Below, in pieces: positions 1 through 6,901 of a stretch of 11,242 bases of DNA. The notes under the pieces were generated by a model. It ran no database searches. It was not told where the DNA came from and was given only the letters and a program-made list of their open reading frames with translations. This DNA comes from Armatimonadota bacterium (GTDB lineage Bacteria; Vulcanimicrobiota; JACPDS01), in NCBI GenBank assembly GCA_016183885.1, contig JACPDS010000044.1, positions 1 through 11,242 on the forward strand, given 5' to 3'. Position numbers and translations under genes: made by a program. Each line of letters begins with the position of its first letter. Position 1 is the first letter of the stretch.

Positions 1-1271
1 ATAACTCCCAAAGAAAGCGGAAAATAAGCTCCTTTAATAATAAAAGGCAGGCTAATTAAAAAAACTAATAATAAAACGGTAATTATCTTTAAAATTTTTT
101 TCTGATTGTCTTTTGAATTTAAACTTTCTAAAACTACTTCAACTCCCAAACTGGCAAAATAAACTATTGAAAATATGCTAAAAAAAGCAAAACGCGCCGG
201 AACTCTAAAAAAATTTAAATAAGGAAGATATTTATACATAAAAGGGAAAAGAGGAGTATTCTCCCCCAAAGCCATAATAAGAGATGCCGCTCCTAAAAAA
301 AGAAAAAAATTATTCTTTGGCTTCCTGCTTAAAAGCATGCCCAATACAGCCAAAATTATAGAAAATATCCCTACATAATAACATTCCTCCCAAAAAAAAT
401 AACTTCCCTTATACGAATGATTATAGATAGGATGACCAAAGTAATCCGGAATCAAAAACATCAGCAATGTTTTTAAGTTCAGACTCCCGATTTTAGCAAG
501 GTCATATAATAAGCCCTGCGTTCTAACAGAATATTTTGAACTTTCAAACATAGGAATTATTTGAATAGCGGAAAAACTTAAACCAAATAAAAAAACTATT
601 ATAAAAGCGCTAAAATTCCTAAAATTATTAAGATCTAATAACTTCTTAAAATTTACTTGAAAAATAAAATAAATTATAATAAGCAGTATATGCAGATAGA
701 TCATAAAAGGAGAACAACATAAACAAGACAAACCAAAAGACAAGCCGGCTAAAACAACATAATAAAAATATTTTTCTTTAAAAAACTTATCCAAAAATAA
801 CAGAGTGAGCGGAAACCAAGCCGCTACCCCGATTAAAGTTAAATGGATAATATGCAGGACAAAAAAACCGCTGTAAGAATAAAGAATGCCTCCTATTAAA
901 GACGAAATTTTCCGCATGCCAAGATTTTTTAAATAAAGATAAGCAAAAAATCCGGCCATTAAAAAATGTGTATATATATAAATCGATATAGCTTTCTCGG
1001 TCTTTATAAAAAAAAATATCCAATTCAAAGGATAAAATAAGGCTGATTCCACATTGCCAATAAGCGTAGTGCCGCTAAAAAAATAAGGATTCCAAAGAAA
1101 AATACTTTTATCCTGTCCCATTTGAAACATTAAATTTCTTAGAGGATAAAAATATCTCTCTATGTCATCTATAAAAAAGGCTTTGCCTAAAAAAAGAACT
1201 GGAAAGAAAAAAATCGTCGCTAAAATAAAAAGAATAAGAAAATGTCCTATTCCTTTTTTTAATAAATTAAC
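1..1271 (-). CDS. YfhO-family-like multi-pass membrane protein, 3' part outside window, start codon unclear
   Basis: Reading the minus strand from about 1271 to the window edge gives about 420 codons without a stop. The product is very hydrophobic, with many membrane segments. Motifs seen in order: FIDDIERYFYPLRN in the first outer loop (about 1175-1130), LWNPYFFSG, NVESALFYPLN (about 1057-1022), IPDYFGHPIY (about 450-423), WEECYYVG, ALGENTPLF and FRVPARFAF (about 205-185). These are typical of YfhO-like proteins, a GT-C-like membrane group linked in some Firmicutes to glycosylation of envelope polymers. The substrate here is unknown. An in-frame TAA lies at 1274-1272. Between it and the first in-frame ATG (1130) there is no ATG, GTG or TTG, yet the first membrane helix and the acidic first loop lie in that interval. 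Translation therefore probably uses a rare start, or the 5' end is damaged. It is divergent from the wecB-like gene. Family call fairly sure, function not. Confidence 0.72.
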
Positions 1272-1315
1272 TTATCGCAGGATTAAAAATAAAAGATATA
1301 GAAAAATAAAGAAAT

Positions 1316-2461
1316 ATGCAAAGATTAAAAATAATGAGTATTTTTGGAACAAGACCGGAAGCTATCAAAATGGCTCCAGTCTTAAAAATCTTAAAAGAAG
1401 AAAAAAAATACTTTGAATCTAAAATAATTGTAACTGCCCAGCATAGAGAAATGCTTGATCAAGTCTTAAATTTATTTTCTTTAAGTCCCCGCTACGATTT
1501 AAATATTATGGAAGCTAACCAAACTTTATTTGAAATCACTAAAAAAACCTTAAAAGGTTTAAATGAAATTTTTCTAAAAGAAAAACCCGACTTAGTTTTG
1601 GTGCAAGGCGACACAACAAGCGCTTTTGCTTCAGCCTTATCGGCTTTTTATCATCAAATTCCTGTAGGGCATATTGAAGCGGGCTTGCGCACCCCTTTAA
1701 TTTATAATCCTTTTCCTGAAGAAATGAACCGCCGTTTAATCAGCGTAATTTCTTCTCTGCATTTTGCTCCAACTTATTGGGCAAAAAATAATTTACTTTT
1801 AAATGGAATATCTCCTAAAAATATTTTTTTAACCGGAAATACAGTCATCGACGCTATGCTTCATATTTCCAAAAATATAAAATCCGCTCCTCAACTGCTT
1901 AATAAACTTAAAAATAAACGCATAATCCTCGTGGAAACTCACAGAAGAGAAAATTTTGGAAAACCCCTGGAGGAATTTTGTAAAACCTTAAAGAAGATAG
2001 TAAAAAATTTCACAGATGTAGAAATAATTTTTAGCGTGCATAAAAATCCTAAAGTAAGAGAGGTTATATTTAAAAAATTGGTTAATTCAGCCCAAATTCA
2101 TTTGCTTGAGCCTTTAGATTATCCAGATTTAATTCACTTTATGAAAAAATCTTATTTTATTATGACCGATTCAGGGGGAATCCAGGAAGAAGCTCCTTCA
2201 TTTGGCAAACCGGTTTTAGTTTTAAGAAAAACCACCGAACGTCCGGAAGGAGTTCAAGCTGGAGCGGCTAAATTAGCCGGAGTCAAAAGCTCAAAAATTT
2301 ATAAAATCGCTGAGCAATTATTAAAAAATGAAAGAGAATATCAAAAAATGGCTAAAACTATAAATCCTTATGGGGATGGAAAAGCCGCATTGCGAATTGT
2401 TCAGGCAATTTTATATTTTTTAAAAATAAAGCATTATCCCCCAAAGGAATTTAAAGGATGA
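1316..2461 (+). CDS. wecB: UDP-N-acetylglucosamine 2-epimerase, non-hydrolysing
   Basis: Interconverts UDP-GlcNAc and UDP-ManNAc in the cytoplasm, feeding ManNAc-containing surface polymers. The 381-residue product has the usual length and fold order of the family (GT-B-like, two Rossmann domains). Visible signatures are GTRPEAIKMAP (11-21), QHR (42-44), QGDTTS with Asp99, GHIEAGLRT with Glu121, FPEEMNRR (133-140), ETHRRENFG with His209, TDSGGIQEEAPSFGKPV (284-300) and the TERPEGV motif near 308. Asp99, Glu121, Glu135/136 and His209 correspond to the catalytic or binding residues known for E. coli WecB. The ATG at 1316 gives a normal first beta strand (LKIMSIFGTRP). A second in-frame ATG at 1334 would cut that strand. 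No clear Shine-Dalgarno sequence precedes either. It ends in TGA overlapping the next ATG (ATGA). A homologue precedes the atp operon in several Firmicutes. The symbol could equally be mnaA. Confidence 0.93.
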   Translation: MQRLKIMSIFGTRPEAIKMAPVLKILKEEKKYFESKIIVTAQHREMLDQVLNLFSLSPRYDLNIMEANQTLFEITKKTLKGLNEIFLKEKPDLVLVQGDTTSAFASALSAFYHQIPVGHIEAGLRTPLIYNPFPEEMNRRLISVISSLHFAPTYWAKNNLLLNGISPKNIFLTGNTVIDAMLHISKNIKSAPQLLNKLKNKRIILVETHRRENFGKPLEEFCKTLKKIVKNFTDVEIIFSVHKNPKVREVIFKKLVNSAQIHLLEPLDYPDLIHFMKKSYFIMTDSGGIQEEAPSFGKPVLVLRKTTERPEGVQAGAAKLAGVKSSKIYKIAEQLLKNEREYQKMAKTINPYGDGKAALRIVQAILYFLKIKHYPPKEFKG

Positions 2462-2741
2462 AAGAAGAAAAAATAAATCCAGAAAAAATTAAAGAAAAAA
2501 TCAATCATTTGCGCGATCATGATAAAGGTAAAAATAAAAATAATTTAGAATTTGTTAAAAGTTTAGCTCTGGTAACTTCTTTAGGAGTTACAATGATTAC
2601 AGCCATATATTTAGGATTTAAAGCAGGAAGTTTTTTAAGCGAGAAATATCAAAATGTTTTTTTTTGTTATTTTTTATTTTTTTAGGAGTAATTTTAGGAG
2701 CATATGGAGCATATCAGCTGCTTAAGCCTTTTTTTAAATAA
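2458..2741 (+). CDS. atpZ: AtpZ-like ATP synthase accessory membrane protein, interrupted by a frame change
   Basis: Small accessory protein encoded next to AtpI upstream of many F-type ATP synthases. AtpZ/AtpI are reported to act in c-ring assembly and Mg2+/Ca2+ handling. Translation from the ATG at 2458, which overlaps the wecB stop, gives a charged N-terminus of about 30 residues and a membrane helix (about 33-53) followed by GFKAGSFLSEKYQNV. It then hits TAG at 2683-2685. Just before this there is a run of nine T (2657-2665). Adding one T, or slipping one base, restores a second helix ending in GVILGAYGAYQLLKPFFK before TAA at 2739-2741. That tail is what AtpZ proteins have, and the repaired product would be 94 residues. 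The break may be a sequencing error, transcriptional slippage, programmed frameshifting or a real mutation. The family assignment rests on size, two-helix layout and context. Confidence 0.68.
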
Positions 2742-2985
2742 AATTAATTTTATTTTATTAGGCGCGGGTTTAGGAATAGCTAATTTTTTAACTTTAAGAT
2801 ATTTTTTAAAAAATGTCTTTTTAAGAAAAAAAAATTTCTATTTACACTTAGGATTTATAAAGCTAAGTTTTTTAGGAATAATTTTTATTTTCTTTATTCT
2901 TAAAATAGACCTGATTGGCTTATCGATTGGTTTAATTTTTTCTCAAATTTTAATTAAATTTATTTTATTAAAAGAGGTTAAATAA
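2704..2985 (+). CDS. atpI: ATP synthase subunit I-like membrane protein
   Basis: A 93-residue, very hydrophobic protein with about four predicted membrane helices and basic loops (e.g. FLRKKNF, LLKEVK at the end). It includes the Gly-rich LLGAGLGIANFLTLRY stretch common in AtpI/AtpR-type proteins. AtpI assists assembly of the c-ring in some F-type synthases. The position directly upstream of atpB supports the call better than sequence identity, which is low in this family. The only usable start is ATG 2704, since an in-frame TAG lies at 2695-2697. AGGAG sits three bases before it, which is a short spacing. The gene overlaps the frame-restored tail of the AtpZ-like gene by 38 bases, so the two are probably translationally coupled. 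Its stop is only three bases from the atpB TTG start. Confidence 0.72.
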   Translation: MEHISCLSLFLNKINFILLGAGLGIANFLTLRYFLKNVFLRKKNFYLHLGFIKLSFLGIIFIFFILKIDLIGLSIGLIFSQILIKFILLKEVK

Positions 2986-2988
2986 AAT

Positions 2989-3825
2989 TTGCACGCTATA
3001 GAATTTTATACTAAAGAAATTTTGGGTTTTAAATTGCACTTAGACACCTTGCTTTACAGCTGGGGTTTAATTTTATTTTTAATATTTTTAAGCTGGCTTG
3101 CAAGCAAAAAATTTAAGATTATTCCCTTGGGCTTTCAGGGAGTTTTTGAAATTATCTATGATTATTTAAACAACTTAGCCGAAGGAATGATTGGTAAAGA
3201 CTCTAAAGAATATATCCCTCTAGTTATGACAATCTTTTTATTTGTTTTAGTTTCTAACTGGCTGGGCTTAATCCCGGGTTTTATCCCCCCTACCAGAGAT
3301 ATTAATACCACTTTAGCTTTAGCCATAGTTTCTTTTCTGTCTTTTAATTATTTTGGAATTAAATCTTCTTATTTAATTTTAGCTCATCATCAAGGGAAGC
3401 CCAAGGGATTAAAAAACTTCTTGATTTTCATAATTAAAGGATTTTGGAAGTGGTTTAGTCATTTTTTTCAGCCTACCCCGGCTTTATGGAATTCTTTAGA
3501 AGGAGTATTAAAATACTTAATGGTTCCATTTTTATGTTTATTATTTTTTATTTTAAATATTATTGAGGAATTTGCCCGGGTAATTTCTCTCTCCATTCGT
3601 TTAATGGGTAATATTATGGGAGAACATTTAGCGGTTTCTATTTTATTAGGATTGCTTTTTATGGTTGCCAAGCTTGATTTTGTCAGCGCCGTTACCACTC
3701 CGATTATCTGGGCTAGTTCAGCTTTTGTAATGATTATTGGAGCTTTAACCGGATTTATTCAGGCTTTAATTTTTGCGGTTTTAACTTTATCTTATATCGC
3801 CCATGCGGTAGCTGAAGAACATTGA
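2989..3825 (+). CDS. atpB: ATP synthase F0 subunit a
   Basis: Membrane stator subunit that forms the ion half-channels beside the c-ring. The start is TTG 2989, with AAAGAGG about 11 bases upstream. The 278-residue product has helices beginning near residues 20, 76, 107, 178, 214 and 240. The hallmark helix reads ISLSIRLMGN, with the essential Arg at 204 (E. coli Arg210). Gln258 in GFIQALIFAVLTLSYI matches E. coli Gln252. Arg+9, the E. coli Glu219 position, is His213 with Glu212 beside it. The position seven before the Gln, His245 in E. coli, is Gly251, so the usual polar partner is missing. Between GIK (123-125) and IIEEFAR the connecting segment is about 30 residues longer than in typical Firmicutes homologues. 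It contains a hydrophobic and aromatic-rich stretch (IIKGFWKWFSHFF). Confidence 0.96.
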   Translation: MHAIEFYTKEILGFKLHLDTLLYSWGLILFLIFLSWLASKKFKIIPLGFQGVFEIIYDYLNNLAEGMIGKDSKEYIPLVMTIFLFVLVSNWLGLIPGFIPPTRDINTTLALAIVSFLSFNYFGIKSSYLILAHHQGKPKGLKNFLIFIIKGFWKWFSHFFQPTPALWNSLEGVLKYLMVPFLCLLFFILNIIEEFARVISLSIRLMGNIMGEHLAVSILLGLLFMVAKLDFVSAVTTPIIWASSAFVMIIGALTGFIQALIFAVLTLSYIAHAVAEEH

Positions 3826-3831
3826 TAAATC

Positions 3832-3862
3832 TAGTGAATAGTGAATAGCTAATAGTGAATAG
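3832..3862 (+). repeat. TAGTGAA heptad array in the atpB-atpE spacer
   Basis: Four consecutive seven-base units, TAGTGAA, TAGTGAA, TAGCTAA and TAGTGAA, fill 3832-3859 without gaps, then TAG continues into AAGTGATT. The array starts seven bases after the atpB stop. Because the period is seven, TAG or TGA falls in every plus-strand frame. The rest of the 114-base spacer (to 3939) is A-rich with no ORF or clear promoter. The same unit occurs, also inverted, in the atpH-atpA spacer. Confidence 0.85.
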
Positions 3863-3924
3863 AAGTGATTAAAATAAAATTAAAAGTAAGAATAAAAAGA
3901 TTGATAATTTAAATGGACACAGAG

Positions 3925-3933
3925 AGGAGGTGA
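3925..3933 (+). promoter_or_regulatory. Very strong Shine-Dalgarno sequence of atpE
   Basis: AGGAGGTGA is a nine-base match to the bacterial anti-Shine-Dalgarno sequence, six bases before the atpE ATG. It is the strongest ribosome binding site in the window. This fits the need for many c subunits per complex. Confidence 0.88.
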
Positions 3934-3939
3934 GAAAAA

Positions 3940-4173
3940 ATGGAGGCATCTGTAATGGCTTTAATCAGCGCCGCCATTGCCATTGGACTCGGCACAATTG
4001 GAACTGGTTTAGGGCAAGGAAATGCTATTTCTAAAGCTATGGAAGCGATTGGAAGAAATCCTGAAGCATCTTCCACAATTAGAACCACTTTATTAATTGG
4101 TTTGGCTTTCATAGAATCCCTTTGTATTTATGCTTTAGTAATCAGCTTTATGATTATGGGACACGTGAAATAA
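3940..4173 (+). CDS. atpE: ATP synthase F0 subunit c
   Basis: Proteolipid that forms the rotating ion-carrying ring. The 77 residues form a two-helix hairpin with a Gly-rich first helix (AIGLGTIGTGLGQG), the polar loop at 39-41 (RNP, usually RQP) and a second helix with the essential carboxylate Glu59 in AFIESLCIYALV. The product begins almost directly with helix 1 and has no N-terminal extension. Gln26, Glu59, Ser60 and Tyr64 occupy the places of Gln32, Glu65, Ser66 and Tyr70 in the Na+-binding c subunit of Ilyobacter tartaricus. Its Thr67 is replaced by Leu61. This pattern favours, but does not prove, Na+ coupling. The gene lies between two repeat-bearing spacers and has the best ribosome binding site of the operon. 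Confidence 0.97.
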   Translation: MEASVMALISAAIAIGLGTIGTGLGQGNAISKAMEAIGRNPEASSTIRTTLLIGLAFIESLCIYALVISFMIMGHVK

Positions 4174-4178
4174 TCTTT

Positions 4179-4264
4179 TTAAGAATTTTTTGCAGGTTAA
4201 GTCCGTCGGCCCGATGACTTTTGCCTGAAGAATAAAAAATTACTCAAGCCCTTTTAATTCTTAA
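4179..4264 (+). other. Palindromic structured spacer between atpE and atpF
   Basis: This 113-base spacer (4174-4286) contains a GC-richer hairpin at 4193-4227. CAGGT pairs with GCCTG (one G-T pair), then AAGTC with GACTT, then, after a bulged C, GTCG with CGAT, closing on a GCC loop. An outer perfect nine-base inverted repeat (TTAAGAATT at 4179-4187, AATTCTTAA at 4256-4264) could enclose it. The bases after the hairpin are A-rich, so it is not a typical Rho-independent terminator. It may stabilise the atpE mRNA end or dampen downstream translation; this is inference. AATTCTTAATTATA (4256-4269) recurs at 6907-6920. Confidence 0.6.
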
Positions 4265-4286
4265 TTATATACTTATAGGGGGAAAA

Positions 4287-4772
4287 GTGTTAGAAATAGG
4301 TTATACCACTATTGTTCAAGTATTTAACTTTTGTATTTTATTTTTCTTTTTAAATATTTTTTTATATAAACCTTTAACCTCAGCCATTAAAGAAAGAGAA
4401 GGTCAAATTAAAAATACTTTAGACGAAGCGGAAGGCTTAAATATCCAAGCTCAAAGCTTAAAAGAAGATTATGAAGAAAAATTAAAAGAGCTTAAAAAAG
4501 AAGCTCAAAATTTAATCAAAAAAGCGGCGGAGGACGGAGAAAAAGTAAAGTCTGAAATAATTAATGAAGCTAAAAAAGAAGCTAAATATTTAACTGAAAG
4601 CGCTCAAAGTGCGCTTAAGCTTCAAGAACGAGAAATCTTTCAAAAATTAAAATCTCAAGTAGCTGTTTTAGCGGTAGCAATGGCGGAAAAAATTTTAAAT
4701 GAAAATCTTAACCTTAAAACTCATCAAGAATTAGTAGAAAACATCCTTAAGAGGGCCAATAAAGAATGTTAA
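4287..4772 (+). CDS. atpF: ATP synthase F0 subunit b
   Basis: Peripheral stalk subunit that links the membrane part to F1 through delta. At 161 residues it has the normal length. One membrane helix (about 10-27, FNFCILFFFLNIFLYKPL) is followed by a long charged amphipathic helix rich in Lys, Glu and Ala (from about 30 to 145), as expected for the dimeric coiled coil. KPLTSAIKEREGQI is the usual junction sequence. The start is GTG 4287, preceded by AGGGGG with close spacing. Its 3' end overlaps atpH by seven bases (ATGTTAA), so translation of the two is probably coupled. Only one b gene is present, with no separate b'. Confidence 0.95.
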   Translation: MLEIGYTTIVQVFNFCILFFFLNIFLYKPLTSAIKEREGQIKNTLDEAEGLNIQAQSLKEDYEEKLKELKKEAQNLIKKAAEDGEKVKSEIINEAKKEAKYLTESAQSALKLQEREIFQKLKSQVAVLAVAMAEKILNENLNLKTHQELVENILKRANKEC

Positions 4773-5296
4773 TCTCCGCAATTTCTAAACGTTATTCAGA
4801 AGCTCTTTTTATGCTGGCTTCAGAAAAAGATAGTTTAACAGAATTTAAAAATTATTTAATTCTGCTTGAAAATTTATTAACTCAAAGTAAAATTTTTAAA
4901 AACTTTCTCTTATCCCCTATTTCTAAAACAATTAAAAAAGAAATTATAAAAAAAATATTTCCTGAATTCCCCTTATTTTTACATAATTTTATTTATTTAA
5001 TTATTGATAAGAGAAGAGAAAATTATTTAGAAAATATAATTTTAGAATTTAAAAAATTAACCGAAAGCAAAAAAGGAATAATTTCTCCTGAAGTATATTT
5101 ACCTTTTTCTCCGCAAGATGAATTATTAAATAAAATTAAAGAAACTTTGGAAAAAATTTACCATAAAACTATCCAAATCAACCTTAGAATCGATCCAGAT
5201 TTAATCGGGGGGATAAAAATAAAAATCCAGGATAAATTAATCGATGGAAGTTTCAAATATCATTTAAATTTTTTAAAAGAAAAAATGACTCATTAA
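4766..5296 (+). CDS. atpH: ATP synthase F1 subunit delta
   Basis: Delta (OSCP homologue) sits on top of the F1 head and binds subunit b. At 176 residues it matches the family. The N-terminal helical domain opens with ISAISKRYSEALFMLA, a standard delta start, and contains FKNFLLSPI and the long C-terminal linker helix (NYLENIILEFKKLTE). The C-terminal domain ends with the characteristic IDPDLIGGIKIKI and DKLIDGSFKYHLNFLKEKM motifs. It begins inside the atpF 3' end, with AAGAGGG upstream as a possible ribosome site. It is followed by a 99-base spacer that carries inverted heptad repeats. Confidence 0.94.
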   Translation: MLISAISKRYSEALFMLASEKDSLTEFKNYLILLENLLTQSKIFKNFLLSPISKTIKKEIIKKIFPEFPLFLHNFIYLIIDKRRENYLENIILEFKKLTESKKGIISPEVYLPFSPQDELLNKIKETLEKIYHKTIQINLRIDPDLIGGIKIKIQDKLIDGSFKYHLNFLKEKMTH

Positions 5297-5377
5297 TAAG
5301 TGAATAGTAGATAGTGAATAGACAACAAAACAAAAATTGGAAAATTTTATTCACTATTCACTAATAACTAATCACTA
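5297..5377 (+). repeat. Inverted TAGTGAA heptad arrays forming a long imperfect hairpin (atpH-atpA spacer)
   Basis: The left arm (5297-5320) has units TAAGTGAA, TAGTAGA, TAGTGAA and TA. The right arm (5350-5377) has the complement TTCACTA twice, then ATAACTA and ATCACTA. TAGTGAATA (5312-5320) pairs perfectly with TATTCACTA (5348-5356), and outer bases pair in patches, with a loop of 27 bases. The unit is the same as in the atpB-atpE spacer. AGGGAGGG just after it (5383-5390) is the atpA ribosome site. Confidence 0.82.
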
Positions 5378-5395
5378 ATTTTAGGGAGGGAAAAA

Positions 5396-6901
5396 ATGCT
5401 TAAGCCTGAAGAAATTGCCGATGTTTTAAAAAAAGAAATTGAAAATTATCAAGTAAAATTAGAAGAAGTTAATTTTGGAACAGTGATTCAGGTAGGAGAT
5501 AATATTGCCACCATTTATGGATTAACTGAAGCAAAAGCCGGAGAACTTTTAGAATTTCCCAAAGGAATCTATGGGATTGTTTTTAACTTAGAAGAAGACA
5601 GCATTGGCTGCGTAATTTTAGGCAAAGATATAGAAATTAAAGAAGGAGATTTAGTTAAACGCACCGGCCGTATAGTTGAAGTGCCTGTTGGAGAAGCTAT
5701 GTTGGGAAGAGCGGTAAATTCTTTAGGACAGCCTATTGACGGAAAAGGAACAATTTTAACCAATGCTTTTAAACCGATTGAATCTTTAGCGCCCAATGTA
5801 GTTGAACGTCAGCCGGTAAACCAACCTTTGCAAACAGGCTTAAAAGCTATTGACGCTTTAATACCTATCGGACGAGGACAGAGAGAATTAATCATCGGAG
5901 ATCGCCAAACAGGAAAAACCGCTATTTGCGTTGATGCGATTGTTAATCAAAAAGAAGAAAATGTAATTTGTATTTATGTAGCCATCGGGCAAAAAAATAA
6001 TAATATCGCCTCGGTAATCGACACTTTAGAAAAAAATGATTCTATGAAATATACTATTGTAGTGGCGGCGGGAGCCAATGAACCGCCTTCCATGCTTTAT
6101 GTCGCTCCTTATGCCGGCTGTGCGATGGGAGAATATTTTATGAAAAAAGGAAAAGACGTTTTAATAATTTATGACGATTTAACCAAACATGCCAAAGCTT
6201 ACCGTGAAATTTCCCTGCTTTTGCGCCGTCCTCCGGGAAGAGAAGCTTATCCGGGAGATGTTTTTTATTTACATTCCAGATTATTGGAACGTTCCAGCAA
6301 ATTATCCGTAGAATTAGGAGGAGGGTCTTTAACCGCTTTACCTATTATTGAAACTCAACTGGGAGATGTTTCGGCTTATATTCCCACTAATTTAATTTCT
6401 ATCACCGATGGGCAAATATATCTTGACACAGATTTATTTTATCAAGGCATAAGACCAGCCGTTGATGTAGGACTTTCAGTTTCACGAGTAGGCGGAGCGG
6501 CTCAGATAAAAGCCATGAAGCAGGTAGCCGGACCTCTGCGTTTAGATTTAGCTCAATATAGAGAATTAGCGGCTTTTACCAAGTTTAGCTCGGAAGAATT
6601 AGATAAAGCCAGCCGTGATCAGTTAACTCGGGGAGAAAGAATCGTTCAAATTTTAAAACAAAAACAATTTAAACCCATGGGCATAGAATATCAAATAATT
6701 GTAATTTATTTAGCGGTAAATGGTTATTTAGATGAACTTAATCCTTTAGAAATTGAAGATCTCGAAGAAAAATTTCTTCGATTTTTAAAAACAAATTATC
6801 CTAATATAGGAATTTTGCTTAAAGAGAAAAAAACTTTAAACGAAGATATAACTGAATTAATCAAAAAAGCCTTTGAAAATTTTCAAAAAGGCGAAAAATA
6901 A
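5396..6901 (+). CDS. atpA: ATP synthase F1 subunit alpha
   Basis: Non-catalytic nucleotide-binding subunit of the F1 hexamer. The 501 residues are typical. Order seen: the N-terminal delta-binding helix (EEIADVLKKEIENYQ), the beta-barrel domain (FGTVIQVGDNIATIYGL, about 27-43), the Walker A loop GDRQTGKT (168-175), the Walker B region VLIIYDDLTKHAKAYR (255-270), LLRRPPGREAYPGDVFYLHSRLLER (276-299), and the alpha arginine finger Arg364 in SVSRVGGAAQ. The helical C-terminal domain ends in LIKKAFENFQKGEK. GQKNNNIASV replaces the common GQKRSTVAQV, a mild deviation. ATG 5396 follows AGGGAGGG with suitable spacing. The gene lies between two repeat-bearing spacers. Confidence 0.98.
   Translation: MLKPEEIADVLKKEIENYQVKLEEVNFGTVIQVGDNIATIYGLTEAKAGELLEFPKGIYGIVFNLEEDSIGCVILGKDIEIKEGDLVKRTGRIVEVPVGEAMLGRAVNSLGQPIDGKGTILTNAFKPIESLAPNVVERQPVNQPLQTGLKAIDALIPIGRGQRELIIGDRQTGKTAICVDAIVNQKEENVICIYVAIGQKNNNIASVIDTLEKNDSMKYTIVVAAGANEPPSMLYVAPYAGCAMGEYFMKKGKDVLIIYDDLTKHAKAYREISLLLRRPPGREAYPGDVFYLHSRLLERSSKLSVELGGGSLTALPIIETQLGDVSAYIPTNLISITDGQIYLDTDLFYQGIRPAVDVGLSVSRVGGAAQIKAMKQVAGPLRLDLAQYRELAAFTKFSSEELDKASRDQLTRGERIVQILKQKQFKPMGIEYQIIVIYLAVNGYLDELNPLEIEDLEEKFLRFLKTNYPNIGILLKEKKTLNEDITELIKKAFENFQKGEK

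Noticed and set aside
787..1023. 78-codon minus-strand open frame
   Set aside because: It is an out-of-frame shadow of the YfhO-like gene on the same strand, whose frame shows clear family motifs throughout this interval.
1272..1315. Promoter for the wecB-atp operon
   Set aside because: The 44-base gap is AT-rich but I could not find a convincing -35/-10 pair; the promoter may lie in the divergent gene.
1162..1416. 84-codon Lys/Arg-rich plus-strand open frame before the epimerase gene
   Set aside because: It is antisense to the YfhO-like gene and runs into the epimerase gene in another frame. The basic composition is what AT-rich antisense of hydrophobic coding yields.
2264..2280. CGGCTAA/TTAGCCG short palindrome
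   Set aside because: It is inside conserved epimerase coding sequence and short enough to arise by chance.
3468..4112. Minus-strand open frames opposite atpB and atpE (3468-3698 and 3909-4112)
   Set aside because: They are antisense to conserved subunit a and c sequence and have no recognisable product.
4193..4240. Rho-independent terminator after atpE
   Set aside because: The hairpin is good but is followed by A-rich sequence, not a T run, and essential atp genes follow.
3832..5377. CRISPR array
   Set aside because: Units are only seven bases and contiguous, without spacers of constant length, and no cas genes are present.
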